A stretch of 64,000 bases of DNA from Sphingomonas mali NBRC 15500 (GTDB taxonomy: Bacteria; Pseudomonadota; Alphaproteobacteria; Sphingomonadales; Sphingomonadaceae), in the NCBI RefSeq assembly GCF_001598415.1, contig NZ_BCYX01000014.1, positions 1 through 64,000 on the forward strand. Reading direction: 5' to 3'. Both the position numbers and the translations under genes were made by a program. Shown piece by piece: positions 48,001-55,335 of the stretch; within the stretch, counting starts at the first letter, position 1; each line of letters opens with the position of its first letter. A model generated the notes under the pieces. The model made no database searches, had not been told where the DNA came from, and was given only the letters and a program-made list of their open reading frames with translations.

Positions 48001-49996
48001 AACCGCGTGTCGCGCCCGTCACCGTGTCGGCGACGTTGATCGTCACTGCATCGTTACCCGTCGCCTTGATGCCCTCTGCGGCGGTGCCGGTCACCGTGCC
48101 GTTGGTAGTGACGCTGGTCGTGCCCGTGCCGAAGTTGTGCGCATCGATACCCGTCGTGCCCGAGACGTTGCCCGCGGTCACATCGACATTGCCCGCGCCC
48201 GCGACCTTGGTCTGCTGCGCGATGATCGCGGTGTTGCCGGTCGAGGTGACGTCGCCTGCATTGACCGTGACGGTGCCGCCAGTGGTCAACGCGAAGATGC
48301 CGTTGCCGGTCGTGACATTGACCGGGCCGACCGTGGTGACGCTCGTCGAGCCCGACCCGAAATTCTCGGCGTCCACGCCGAACCGCGCGGTCATCGCCCC
48401 GTTCGCGGTCACGTCGATATTGCCGGTGCCGCCCGCGTTGAGGATCGCCGCCACCATGCCGGCATTGCCGGCGTTGATGTCGCCATTCGCTACTTCGGTA
48501 ATGTTGGCGGTGGCCGATTGGCTCTGGACGTCGATCGCGTCCTTGCCGGCGGTCAGCGCGGTCACCGCGCCGGTCGTGACGCTGATATTGCCGCCGGTCG
48601 CGGTGTCGCGCACGACGAAGCCCTCGCCGCCAGCCGAACTGCTCGCGCCGCCAATGTCGACCGTGACCGTGCCCGAGCCATTGTTGAGGATGTTCGCCGC
48701 GTCGCCGGTGCCGCCAACGAACCCGCCGGGGCCGTTCACCAGGATGTCGCCGGCGCCGCCGGTGCCGCCGATCAGCGACAGGCCGCGTGTCGCGCCGGTC
48801 ACCGTGTCGAAGGCCGTCACTGTCACGCCGGCATTGCCGACCGCCTTGATGCCCTCGGCGGCGGCGCCGGTCACCGTGCCGCCGGTCACGACGCCGACCA
48901 GACCCGTGCCGAAATTGTGGGCGTCGATGCCCGTCGTTCCGGAGACATTGCCCGTGGTGCCTACGACAACCTGGCCGGTTCCGGCGACCTTGGTCTGCTG
49001 CGCGATAATCGCGGTGTTGCTGGTCGCTGTTACATCGCCCGTATTCACCGTTACGTCGCCGCCGGTCGATAACGCGAAGATGCCGTTGCCGGTCGTCACA
49101 TTGACCGGACCGACCGTGGTGACACCGGTCGAGCCCGACCCGAAATTCTCCGCATCGACGCCGAACCTGGCGTCGATCGACCCATTGGCGGTCACGTCGA
49201 TATTGCCGGTGCCGCCCGCATTCAGGATCGCCGCCACCATGCCGGCATTGCCGGCCTGGATGTTGCCATTGGCGACCTCGGTGATATTGCCGGTCAGCGA
49301 CTGGCTCTGCGCGTCGATGCCGTCCTTGCCGGCGGTCAGCGCGGTGACGGTGCCGTTGGTGGTGATGTCGATGCCCGTGCTGGTCGCGACGTCACGGACC
49401 GTGATACCCTCGCCGGTGGCGGCGAAGATATTGCCCGCAGTGATACTTACCGAGCCGATTCCGCCACTCTGCCTTGCATCAAGCGCGTTGCCGTTGCCGT
49501 TGTTGACGATGTCGCCGCCGGTATAGACGATCGGCCCGCCAAGCGCGGTGAGCGATAGCGCCGCGGTGCCGCCGGCGGTCGGTGTATTGCCCGCATCGAC
49601 GCTGATCGTGCCGCCATTATTGACCGTGATGCCGCCCGTCCCATTGTTCGTGAAAGCAAGCCCGTTGCCGCTAATCGTTGCCCCGCTGTTGACGGTGACG
49701 ACGATCGGGGTGGGGAGGATGCCCTGATAATTGCGGTCGACCGGCGGGTTGGTCGGGAATGTCGTGTCGGTCGTGGATGTATCGGCGCAGGTTACGGTAA
49801 CGGCACCGACGACGCATTGCGCCCAGGCCTCGCTGGGCGCGAACACGCCGAGACCGACAAAAGCTGCCGCAGCGACGGTCGAGCGCAACGTCAGCCGGCT
49901 CGCCTGCGAGCGCAGGTTGCGCCGACGCGCGGCTATCGAGGATGACACCTTGGAGTCGAAAGGAAGACGGCCCGAAGAATACGGCGTGCGTGTCAT
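39068..49996 (-). CDS. Giant type V autotransporter with tandem-repeat beta-helix passenger
   Basis: 3,642 aa, exported and displayed on the surface. An extended signal peptide (basic region RRRNLRSQASRLTLRS, hydrophobic core, cut after AWA at 59) precedes a passenger rich in Gly, Asn, Thr and Val with the NNGSGTVTV rhythm of a parallel beta-helix. Residues ~200-2,900 are about eleven copies of a 260-residue unit (ENFGTGTTSVTTVGPVNV, AGNVSGTTGIDAHNFG, VADTVTGATNGLSLVGG). A linker with NARNNLTSNVVTVGGNYSGG leads to the C-terminal 12-strand barrel (about 3,350-3,642; RFSLWMRGSGGH to AGLRFNF). AGAGGGGAATAAC precedes the ATG. An adhesin or biofilm role is usual for such proteins but unproven. No protease or lipase motif was seen in the passenger. 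Confidence 0.93.
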   Translation of the reverse strand: MTRTPYSSGRLPFDSKVSSSIAARRRNLRSQASRLTLRSTVAAAAFVGLGVFAPSEAWAQCVVGAVTVTCADTSTTDTTFPTNPPVDRNYQGILPTPIVVTVNSGATISGNGLAFTNNGTGGITVNNGGTISVDAGNTPTAGGTAALSLTALGGPIVYTGGDIVNNGNGNALDARQSGGIGSVSITAGNIFAATGEGITVRDVATSTGIDITTNGTVTALTAGKDGIDAQSQSLTGNITEVANGNIQAGNAGMVAAILNAGGTGNIDVTANGSIDARFGVDAENFGSGSTGVTTVGPVNVTTGNGIFALSTGGDVTVNTGDVTATSNTAIIAQQTKVAGTGQVVVGTTGNVSGTTGIDAHNFGTGLVGVVTGGTVTGAAAEGIKAVGNAGVTVTAFDTVTGATRGLSLIGGTGGAGDILVNGPGGFVGGTGDAANILNNGSGTVTVDIGGASSSAGGEGFVVRDTATGGNISVTTGAVTALTAGKDAIDVQSQSATANITEVANGDINAGNAGMVAAILNAGGTGNIDVTANGAMTARFGVDAENFGSGSTSVTTVGPVNVTTGNGIFALTTGGTVTVNAGDVTSTGNTAIIAQQTKVAGAGNVDVTAGNVSGTTGIDAHNFGTGTTSVTTNGTVTGTAAEGIKATGNDAVTINVADTVTGATRGLSLVGGTGGAGNISVTGTGGFLGGTGDAANILNNGSGTVTVDISGASGSTGGEGIVVRDTAIGGDISVTTGAVTALTAGKDAIDVQSQSATANVTEVANGDINAGNAGMVAAILNAGGTGNIDVTANGAMTARFGVDAENFGSGSTSVTTVGPVNVTTGNGIFALTTGGTVTVNAGDVTSTGNTAIIAQQTKVAGVGNVGMTAGNVSGTTGIDAHNFGTGTVSVTANGTVTGTAAEGIKATGNDAVTISVADTVTGATNGLSLVGGTGGAGNISVTGTGGFLGGTGDGANIKNNGSGTVTFNISGASGSTGGNGIIVRDTAAGGDISVTTGAVTALTAGKNAIDAQSQSLTANITEVANGDINAGNAGMVAAIFPAAATGNIDVTANGAMTARFGVDAENFGTGTTSVTTVGPVNVTTGNGIFALTTGGTVTVNAGDVTSTGNTAIIAQQTKVAGAGNVDVTAGNVSGTTGIDAHNFGTGTVSVTANGTVTGTAAEGIKATGNNAVTISVADTVTGATRGLSLVGGTGGTGNISVTGAGGFFGGTGDAANIQNNGSGTVTFNISGASGSTGGNGIVVRDTAAGGDISVTTGAVTALTAGQNAIDVLSQSLTANITEVANGDINAGNAGMVAAIFPSAATGNIDVTANGAMTARFGVDAENFGTGTTSVTTVGPVNVTTGNGIFALTAGGNVTVNAGDVTSTGNTAIIAQQTKVAGAGNVDVTAGNVSGTTGIDAHNFGTGTVSVAANGTVTGTTAEGIKATGNGAVTISVADTVTGATNGLSLVGGTGGAGNISVTGTGGFFGGTGDGANIQNNGSGTVTFNISGASGSTGGNGIIVRDTVAGGDISVTTGAVTALTAGMDGIEVLSQSNAANVTIVANGDVNAGNAGIVGAIFPGAATGNVDVTANGAINARFGVDAENFGSGTTSVTTVGPVNVTTGNGVYASSRGGNVTINSGDVTSTGDVAIIAQQLNASGAGNVDVTGGNVSGTTGIVATNVGTGTVGVTANGTVTGTSAEGILATGNGAVTVTAANTVTGATRGLSLTGGSGGAGNILVTGTGFFGGTGDAVNVVNNGSGTTTVNISGASGSTGGYGIDVVDTVAGGDINVTTGAVTAQLAAINVQAQTLAGNLTIVANGDLNSNTEDGINAFLFAPAGTGNIDATANGAVTGLGGIFASTQGSGLVTVNAVGPINSTIGNGVYGYSRGGDINVATNAVTTTGNVAIFVDQANAAGAGNVTVTTGGAISGTSGIQAFNFGTGTIDVTTNGTVTGTSGEGILATGNGAVTVTAADTVTGATRGVSLVGGSGGTGNILITGTGFFGGSGDAANVQNNGAGTVTVNISGASGSTAGNGIIVRDTALGGDISVTTGAVSALAAGMNGIDVRTQSLTANVTEIANGDINAGNAGMVAAIFPVAATGNIDVTANGAINAAFSVDAENFGAGNTNVTTVGTVNATAGTGIYAQTNGGNVSVNAGDVFAIGGFGIRAQQISLGAGSIDVTAGNVSGARGIYAVNSGIGTVSVTTSGTVTGIAAEGIYARGGDAVTISAANTVTGATNGLLLIGGSGGAGNISVTGTGFFGGSGDAANIQNNGAGTVTVNISGASGSTSGNGIFVRDTAAGGDINVTTGAVTALAAGMNGIDARSLSNAANVTIVANGDINAGNAGIVGAVLNAGGTGNVDVTANGAINGRFGVDAENFGTGTTSVTTVGPVNVTTGNGIFALTAGGNVTVNSGDVTSTGNTAIIAQQTNAAGAGNVDVTAGNVSGTTGIVAINSGTGMVGVTANGTVTGTAAEGILATGGGAVTVNVADAVTGATNGLTLVGGTGGAGNILVTGTGAFFGGSGDAANIQNNGSGTVTFDISAANSSTGGNGIVVRDTAAGGDINITTGAVTALAAGMNGIDARSLSNTANLAIVANGDVAAGNAAIVGAILNGAGTGNVDVTGNGAINARFGVDAENFGTGNTSVTTVGPVNVTTGNGIYALATGGNVTINAGDVTSTGNTAILAQQTNAAGTGSVDVTADTVSGTTGIVAVNLGTGTTSVTTTGLVTGTAAEGINAIGGGAVTVNVADTVTGATNGLKVIGGTGGAGNILVTGTGSINGLAGNGATIQNNGSGTVTVDISAPVTATGGAGVLVRDTVAGGDINVTTGAVTSTDQNGIDVIGSSTTGNIAVVTNGQINGGNAGVVAALVGAGTGNVDVTTNAAVNGVFGIDAENYGTGNVNVTAVGLVTATTGYGIVGLTGGGNVVVNAGNVSSIGAAAILAEQINSGASGTVGVTVGNVSGRTGIIAQTNGSGGISVNALGNVTATNGNGIEAVNFNPAANAGTIDVSQAADTKITATNGSGIYTDSGLSTGMTTITVAGEITAGTPGYAGVYGTSTKGGITVNVTGTGVIDPDYGIDLSTVDGPLVVNNAGLVTGTIDGVRLVATGTGSANISNSGTISGGTNAVLISVNNTPSTLFNSGTLNGAVNVFGSTVATSNWINGPTGIANLGSGSSSYSGNLANGGNVNLGAGGTLTILGNTQNAGRVTFAGAGTFTTVGSMANTGIINARNNLTSNVVTVGGNYSGGGQFWTDYSTNTATADRLNIGGSATGNTNVTMNLVGTRSFVPGGFLPVVTVAGAAPASAFTSSTLFPTTGFILDSFGQNPSNAHQFGVIQAVNPTAAGLGNLSYMAESASGLLDDPISPFVTNRTDAGGTRFSLWMRGSGGHSKQTISSSLTGGGMSYNSTTRLRTSQHAAQIGADVSFGGIGGGWKVNVGVMGGWYGASAPLAGGERIKVETPFVGGYAVVGNGAFELEGNIRKEWRHYTVAMPSLFGTVGTQRMRGDATAGSVRASYRIGGKTGFAATPFASFNYADTQIDPLVVDAFSVWTPGSDTTKIGQAGLRLSYRGGSEATATVEPFISAARMENWSRSDSSSFAFGAPVTTFSLQSNTWKNAMRYSAGILANAHGSRVSGFVVGNIDDDSRLRSFTINAGLRFNF
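41300..49400. repeat. Tandem array of 780-bp coding repeats (about 11 units)
   Basis: The same landmark (plus-strand GCCCTCGGCG-type segment) recurs at 48851, 48071, 47291, 46511, 45731, 44951, 44177, 43403, 42626 and 41846. Spacings are 780 six times, then 774, 774, 777 and 780; all are multiples of three. A second landmark, the codons for AENFG, also gives eleven units. Units between 45.6 and 48.8 kb are nearly identical by eye, while the one around 44.2-44.9 kb is the most divergent. This is the pattern of recent unequal exchange inside the gene. The array makes copy number and assembly here uncertain. Confidence 0.9.
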
Positions 49997-50443
49997 GTTA
50001 TTCCCCTCTGTTACGCGGACTTAGCGCGCACGACTTTGGAGCCGCACGATTACTTAAATCGTCCGTGAATGTTGGCCTGATACTTCAAGATTGAGTACAG
50101 CTATTGGTTAAATGCGACGCCTAGCGTACTTATCGTATCCAGCGACTCTACGGCCATTATGACCACTCTAAAAACGTAAGATATTGTTTTTGGAGCGAAA
50201 CGCATGTCGTTTTCGTCCAATATGGTCGCAATCCGCCTTGACAGATTAGATGACGGCAATCGCGACGACGCTCACGATCGCAAAAACCTGGGGCTGGAAC
50301 TCGAGTGGGTGGATCGCGATCGGCATCAAAAGCTCTTCAGCCGGCGCCCGTTTCGCTTTCCCGGGTGACGAAGCAGGCCGATACCACCGGACCTGGTCCC
50401 GGTTTCCGCGAAGCTGAAAACGACGTTAGCGTGCGCCGTCCGA
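49997..50443. other. 447-nt upstream region of the autotransporter
   Basis: Clearly AT-richer than its surroundings and without a convincing gene. It holds the autotransporter promoter region, an inverted repeat at 50046-50062 and two overlapping small plus-strand frames. One runs 50204-50368 (54 aa, MSFSSNMVAIRLDRL..., with a weak TGGAGCG site). The other runs 50250-50417 (55 aa, with LTIAKTWGWNSSGWIAIGI). Neither has support beyond being open. Confidence 0.5.
50046..50062. promoter_or_regulatory. Inverted repeat in the autotransporter leader region
   Basis: ACGATT (50046-50051) and AATCGT (50057-50062) are perfect arms around ACTTA, 50 nt before the autotransporter start codon. It could be an operator or a leader hairpin. 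Confidence 0.35.
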
Positions 50444-51508
50444 TTACGACTTCAGCGTCAAATCCTGGCGCTCGCCCTGCCTGACGATCTCCAGATCGAT
50501 CGAGTCGGCGTCGGGATCGAGCGCGCGGCCGAGCTCGGAGGCGCCCGAGATCGGCGCCTGGCCGGCGGTCAGCACGACATCGCCTGCCTTCAACCCGGCC
50601 TTGTCGGCGGGCGATCCGGGTTTGACCATCACCACGACTGCCCCGCGTTGGCGGTCGGCGCCCAGCCGCTTGGCGAGGACGGGAGCCAGATCCTCAGCCA
50701 CAATTCCGAACGGCGCGGCCGGCGGGGCGCCGCTTCGCAACATCTCGCTGACGATCCGTGCCGCCGCGTCGCCGGGAACGAGCACGCTCGGGTCATCGGC
50801 GCTGGCGTCGTCGGGAAAGGCGGACAGCGCCAGCACGCGCCCATCGGCTCCGATGAACGGCGCGCCCTCGACATTCTCGCTGATCGCCGGGCTGATCGAA
50901 ACCGACGATTTGAGCGCCTCTCCCCCGGCAACGAAATCCTGTCCGATCACCCCGGTCTGCACGGCGCAACCGCTACCCGCCGGCGAGGTGACGACGAATC
51001 CCCAGGCGCCGGTCCGCGGCAAGTCGTCGTCGGCGAATTGCAGCGTCGCTAAGTTGCGCCCGTCCACCTTCAGCAAGGCGAGGCCCGATAGCGGATCGAT
51101 GGCGACGAGCTTGCCACTGAGTTCGCGCCCGTCGTTGAGCTGGACGGGCAAGGTGTCGCGGCCGCCGAGCATCCGGCCGCTCGTCGCGATATAGCCATCG
51201 GGCGACACAATGATTCCGGCAAGCTGGCGCGATGCCAGCGCGCTCGGCTTGGTAGCGGAGGCAGGCGGGACGCCGAGACCGATCTTCACCACGGCGGGAC
51301 AAGCCGCGTCGACCAGGTCGGGCAGGACTTCGGACGGAGAAGCGCGATTGGTCACGCGCTTGATCGGCGCGACCACATGGCGCTCCACCGTCGCCACGCG
51401 GTGCCAGAGCTGGGCGCCGACTATGACGCCACCCACGATCAGTGCGATCACGACGACCGCGGTGATCGCCAGTTTCCGGAACGACATGGCGGGCGGCGCG
51501 ACGCTCAT
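50444..51508 (-). CDS. HtrA-like PDZ protein with a dead catalytic triad
   Basis: 354 aa, anchored by one N-terminal membrane helix (LAITAVVVIALIVGGVIVGA) with the rest periplasmic. The trypsin-like fold of DegP/HtrA (PAVVKIGLG, GIIVSPDGYIATSGRML) is followed by a PDZ domain (VVVMVKPGSPADKAGLKAGDVVLTAG). All three catalytic positions are changed. The TNxHV histidine stretch reads TSGRML, the DLAVLKV aspartate stretch reads SGLALLKV, and GNSGGP reads NVEGAP. It is therefore a pseudoprotease, likely a binding or sensing protein. Its ATG overlaps the stop of the ClC gene (ATGA), so the two are coupled. Confidence 0.85.
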   Translation of the reverse strand: MSVAPPAMSFRKLAITAVVVIALIVGGVIVGAQLWHRVATVERHVVAPIKRVTNRASPSEVLPDLVDAACPAVVKIGLGVPPASATKPSALASRQLAGIIVSPDGYIATSGRMLGGRDTLPVQLNDGRELSGKLVAIDPLSGLALLKVDGRNLATLQFADDDLPRTGAWGFVVTSPAGSGCAVQTGVIGQDFVAGGEALKSSVSISPAISENVEGAPFIGADGRVLALSAFPDDASADDPSVLVPGDAAARIVSEMLRSGAPPAAPFGIVAEDLAPVLAKRLGADRQRGAVVVMVKPGSPADKAGLKAGDVVLTAGQAPISGASELGRALDPDADSIDLEIVRQGERQDLTLKS

Positions 51509-53253
51509 TCGCCGAACAACTCGCGCTGGGCCTTTTCGATCTCGTCGGTGTAACGCCGCCGAACGTAGCGCTCGCTCACCACGCCGAGCACTTTGCCGTC
51601 GTCCTCGGTAACGATCAACTCGTCAGCCTCCCGCTCCTCGAATGCACGCATGATCGTCGCGGCATCCTGATCGGGCGACAAGGTGAAGTCGGTCAGAATC
51701 GCCGCGGTCGCGACCGGCGCATCCTCGTCCAGATTGGGAGCATGCGCGGCGATGGTCGGAATCAATCCGGCATAGGTGCCCGCCGGCCCGATCGCGACGA
51801 CCTGCGTGATCGACCCCAAGGGAAAGCGGCGGCGAAATTCAGCAATCGAGGTACTGCCGTCGACCTCTGGAATGCCGCGCCGCATCATGCGCCCGGCGGT
51901 CAGCGTCTTGATCCAGCCGATGTCGCGCGCGCTGCGGATCGTCTCGCCGCGCGTGTGCAGACGCCAGGTCGAGAAGGAGAAGCCGAACGTCTCGCGCACC
52001 AGGGTGCTGGCGCACAGCGATGCGGTGATCGCGACGGCGGTGAGCGCGAAATCGTGCGTCGATTCGAGCACCAGCAGCGACATGGTCATCGGTCCGCCGA
52101 CCACCGCGACCGCCATCGCCGCCATGCCGACCAACGCCGCGTCGTTGGCGCTGACATGGGCCGCGCCCGGAATCAGATTGACCAGCCCGGCGAACAGCTG
52201 CCCGACCAGCGAGCCCAGAAACAGCGACGCGAAGAACAGGCCGCCGCGAAACCCGAACCCAAGCGAGATCGCCGACGCCGCAACCTTGAGCACGAAGATC
52301 GTCGCGAGAAAGGCGAGCCCGACCTTCATCGTCAGATCGAGGTGCAATGCGCCATGCCCGGCCGACAGCGCTTGCGGCGACAGCGCCGCGATCGGGATCA
52401 GCAGCAGCCCGCCGATCACCGGGCGATAGATGTCCGGGATCGGCAGGCGCCGCGTTCCGATTTCGACCAACGTGACCGCGCGCATCAGCACGATCCCGAC
52501 GACCGCGCAGATCAACCCGAGCGAGGCGAACAGGAAATAGTCCCAGGTGGTGATCGCCTCCGCCGCGGGAAGGACGATCAGATAAGCGGGCACGCCCGAC
52601 ACGCGCATCGTCACCACCGCCGCGAGCGCGGCCACCGCCACCGGCGCGATTGCCGCCGGGGTATAGGCGCCGAGCACGATCTCGAATGCGTAGAAGGCGC
52701 CGGTCAGCGGCGCGCCGAACGCCGCGCCCACCGCCGCGCCCGCCCCTGCCCCGACCAGCACGCGAAGGTCGGCGCGCCGCAGCCTGAGCCATTGCCCGAC
52801 CACCGACGCGACTCCGCCGCCCATCTGGGCATAGGCCGCCTCGAGCCCGACCGACGCGCCCATGCCGTTCGACAACAGTGTCTGTGCCGCGACGGTCAGG
52901 CTGTCGCGCATCGGAATCACGCCGCCATGCAGCGCATTGGCCTCGACCACGTCGACCGGCGCGCGGCCCCGGCGCAAAAGGCGGCCGAGCCCCGCCAACA
53001 ACAAGCCACCCAATGGCAGCGCAAGCAGGCGGAGCGGCTCTATCGTCGTTTGCGCGCTCAGCCGCTCGTCGCCCGACACGCCATAGAATAGCGACTGCAT
53101 GAAGTGCGCGACGCTGCTCTGGACCAGCGTCAGCAGCCCCGCCGACAGGCCGATGCCGAGCGCGAGCAGGATCAGCGCCGCTTCGCTGGTGCGGAAGCGA
53201 CGCCGCAATCCGATCAGCAGACCGGCAGGGCGAAAGGCGGGGCGGGACGCCAT
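51505..53253 (-). CDS. ClC-type chloride channel/antiporter with C-terminal CBS pair
   Basis: About 582 aa. The N-terminal ~420 residues hold the membrane domain with about 10-12 hydrophobic spans, and the last ~150 residues form two CBS domains (AGRMMRRGIPEVDGSTSI; DFTLSPDQDAATIMRAF). ClC signatures are modified but readable: GMGASVGLEAAYAQMG corresponds to the GREGP loop and keeps the gating Glu, then GAAFGAPLTGAFYAFE and GFGFRGGLFFASLFLGSLVG. The ATG at 53253 is preferred; the frame continues upstream without a clear site. It is followed by the pseudo-HtrA gene with ATGA overlap and preceded by a CoA-transferase gene 56 nt away on the same strand. Confidence 0.88.
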   Translation of the reverse strand: MASRPAFRPAGLLIGLRRRFRTSEAALILLALGIGLSAGLLTLVQSSVAHFMQSLFYGVSGDERLSAQTTIEPLRLLALPLGGLLLAGLGRLLRRGRAPVDVVEANALHGGVIPMRDSLTVAAQTLLSNGMGASVGLEAAYAQMGGGVASVVGQWLRLRRADLRVLVGAGAGAAVGAAFGAPLTGAFYAFEIVLGAYTPAAIAPVAVAALAAVVTMRVSGVPAYLIVLPAAEAITTWDYFLFASLGLICAVVGIVLMRAVTLVEIGTRRLPIPDIYRPVIGGLLLIPIAALSPQALSAGHGALHLDLTMKVGLAFLATIFVLKVAASAISLGFGFRGGLFFASLFLGSLVGQLFAGLVNLIPGAAHVSANDAALVGMAAMAVAVVGGPMTMSLLVLESTHDFALTAVAITASLCASTLVRETFGFSFSTWRLHTRGETIRSARDIGWIKTLTAGRMMRRGIPEVDGSTSIAEFRRRFPLGSITQVVAIGPAGTYAGLIPTIAAHAPNLDEDAPVATAAILTDFTLSPDQDAATIMRAFEEREADELIVTEDDGKVLGVVSERYVRRRYTDEIEKAQRELFGE

Positions 53254-53309
53254 GGCGATCCGCCTAGTCTCCCAGGACGGAGATGTCACCCGCCACGCCG
53301 ACGGCAAGA

Positions 53310-54428
53310 TCAGTCTTGTCGCGCCTCGCCAAGCCGTGGCGCGGGGCGGCCAAGCGCGAGGTCGGCGTCGGAAAAGCGGATCGGGGTGCGAAGGCCGTCG
53401 AGCCGTTCACCCGGCACCACCATGCCGCGCGCGCGGACCTGGGGATCGTTGAGCGCCTGTTCGACCGTGTTGATCGGCCCGACCGGGACGCCGACCGCCT
53501 CAAGCTTCGCCAGCAAATCGTCGCGCTCGAACCGGCGCGTGGCCGCCTCGATCGCCGCGAACAACGGCGCGCGATGCTCGATCCGGCCGGCATTGGTCGC
53601 CCAGCGCTGCTCGGGCTCGATCCCGACCACGCCGCAAAAGCGCTGAAACTGACCATCATTGCCGACCGCCAGGATGAACCAGCCGTCGCTGGTCGGGAAG
53701 ACCGCGTAGGGCGAGACGTTGAGATGCGCATTGCCGACGCGCGGCGGCGTGACGCCGCTGGCGAAATAATTCGCCGCCTGGTTGGCCAGCACCCCGGTCA
53801 TCGTGTCGAGCAGGGCCATGTCGATATGCTGGCCGCGCCCGGTCTTCTCACGCTGGATCAGTGCCGCCTGGATGCCGATCACCGAATAGAGGCCGGTGGC
53901 GATATCGGCCATCGCCACCCCGATCTTCTGCGGCGCGCCGTCGGGATCGCCGGTCAGGTCCATCATCCCGCTCATCCCCTGGATGATGAAGTCGTAGCCC
54001 GGACGCGGGGCATAGGGCCCGTCCTGGCCGAAGCCGGTGATCGAACAATAGATCAGCCGCGGGTTGATCGCCGACAGGCTGGCATAATCGAGTCCGTATT
54101 TGGTCAGCCCGCCGACCTTGAAATTCTCGATCAGGACGTCGCTGTCCGCCGCCAGCCGCCGCACCTCGGCCTGTCCCTCGGGCGTGGTGAAGTCGATCAC
54201 CACCGACGACTTTCCGCGGTTGCACGAATGGTAATAAGCCGCGTCGCGCGTCCCATCGGGGTTGGTGATGAATGGCGGACCCCAGGTCCGCGTGTCGTCG
54301 CCCGCCGGGCTCTCGACCTTGATCACCTCGGCGCCGAGATCGGCCAGCACCTGACCCGCCCAGGGTCCCGCGAGAATGCGGGCGAGTTCGAGCACCTTGA
54401 GGCCGGCGAGCGGAGCGGGTTTGGTCAT
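53310..54428 (-). CDS. Class III CoA-transferase (CaiB/BaiF family), second copy
   Basis: 372 aa. LAGLKVLELARILAGPWAGQVLADLGAEVIKVE, NRGKSSVVIDF, ENFKVGGL and the catalytic Asp in PGYDFIIQGMSG identify the family, and it is a canonical member (compare formyl-CoA or succinyl-CoA-dependent transferases). AAGGAAG precedes the ATG at 54428. It is clearly not a duplicate of the one at 17000; the two differ throughout. The neighbouring genes give no hint of the acid. Confidence 0.9.
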   Translation of the reverse strand: MTKPAPLAGLKVLELARILAGPWAGQVLADLGAEVIKVESPAGDDTRTWGPPFITNPDGTRDAAYYHSCNRGKSSVVIDFTTPEGQAEVRRLAADSDVLIENFKVGGLTKYGLDYASLSAINPRLIYCSITGFGQDGPYAPRPGYDFIIQGMSGMMDLTGDPDGAPQKIGVAMADIATGLYSVIGIQAALIQREKTGRGQHIDMALLDTMTGVLANQAANYFASGVTPPRVGNAHLNVSPYAVFPTSDGWFILAVGNDGQFQRFCGVVGIEPEQRWATNAGRIEHRAPLFAAIEAATRRFERDDLLAKLEAVGVPVGPINTVEQALNDPQVRARGMVVPGERLDGLRTPIRFSDADLALGRPAPRLGEARQD

Positions 54429-54564
54429 TCGACTTCCTTGGCGCGTGATCGCCGTGATGTCACTGCTAACCCGGCGCGCGTGTCGACACGATATGCCTCT
54501 TGCATCGGCCCGTCGTTCGTCGCGACGGCATTGCCAACCGCCGGCCAGCGCCCGAAAACGCGGC

Positions 54565-55308
54565 ATGCCGAGCACCGTCCAGACCACCTTCAGCACTCTA
54601 CGCCAGCATCGAGTCGACACCGCCCTGACGGCCCTGCTCGTCCTTCAGGGCGTGACATTGTTCGCGGTCATTCCATTCGGCGCGCGTTCGACTGGCGGGC
54701 GGATCCTGCTCGATCTCTGCCATTTCTCGTTCGCCGCCATCAGCGTCGCCGCGCTGACGCGGCACCGCATCGTCCAAGGCGTGGTGATCGCCGCCTTGGC
54801 GTTGCTGGCGATGGGCCCATCGGTGTCGCAGCGGCTGGGTGCCGACCTCCACCTCGACGTCGCGGCACAGCACGAACTGGTCGCGATGATCGCGTTCGCG
54901 TTCAACGCCGCCATCACCGCGCTGATCGCGCGCCACGTCTTTTCCGCTGCTCGCGTGACCGTCCACCGCGTGCGCGGCGCGATCCTGCTCTACCTCAACG
55001 TCGCCGCGCTGTTCGGCATCGCCTATAACGCGCTCGAGCAACTCGTGCCCGGCGCGTTCCACATCGTGATACAGCCCGGCGAGGCGCCCACCGCGGCCTT
55101 CACCTATTTCAGCCTGACCACGATCACGACGGTCGGCTTTGGCGACATCACTCCGCTCCACCCCCTGGCGCGCAGCCTGGCGACCCTCGAAGCCGTGTTC
55201 GGCCAGCTGTTCCCCGCGACCCTGCTCGCCCGCTTGGTCGCGCTGCATCTGGCGCACGAAGAGAGGCTACCGAAGCGGCCGATCGATACCGACGCCACCC
55301 AGTCCTGA
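54565..55308 (+). CDS. Small potassium channel protein
   Basis: About 247 aa with five to six hydrophobic helices and a single pore loop near the C-terminus. The selectivity filter TTVGFGD is intact (TYFSLTTITTVGFGDITPLHPLARSLA), followed by the last helix and a short cytoplasmic tail. No RCK or cyclic-nucleotide domain. The ATG at 54565 is chosen for its position before the first helix; its ribosome site is weak, and an earlier ATG at 54490 is possible. It diverges from the CoA-transferase gene and converges on the M28 peptidase gene. Confidence 0.82.
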   Translation: MPSTVQTTFSTLRQHRVDTALTALLVLQGVTLFAVIPFGARSTGGRILLDLCHFSFAAISVAALTRHRIVQGVVIAALALLAMGPSVSQRLGADLHLDVAAQHELVAMIAFAFNAAITALIARHVFSAARVTVHRVRGAILLYLNVAALFGIAYNALEQLVPGAFHIVIQPGEAPTAAFTYFSLTTITTVGFGDITPLHPLARSLATLEAVFGQLFPATLLARLVALHLAHEERLPKRPIDTDATQS

Positions 55309-55335
55309 CGATCGTCGGGCGGTCGAAGCGAGCGA

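Noticed and set aside
41300..49400. CRISPR-like array
   Set aside because: Repeat unit is 780 bp and continuously coding; there are no short repeats with unique spacers.
46350..49526. Second antisense open frame of 1,058 codons (Pro/Val/Thr-rich), with a further 831-codon frame in another phase
   Set aside because: Both mirror the 780-bp repeats in other frames; the real protein is the minus-strand autotransporter with signal peptide and barrel.
50204..50417. Two overlapping small frames (54 and 55 aa) upstream of the autotransporter
   Set aside because: No convincing ribosome site or family; left as part of the intergenic region.
50444..51508. Annotation as an active DegP/HtrA protease
   Set aside because: His, Asp and Ser of the triad are all substituted.
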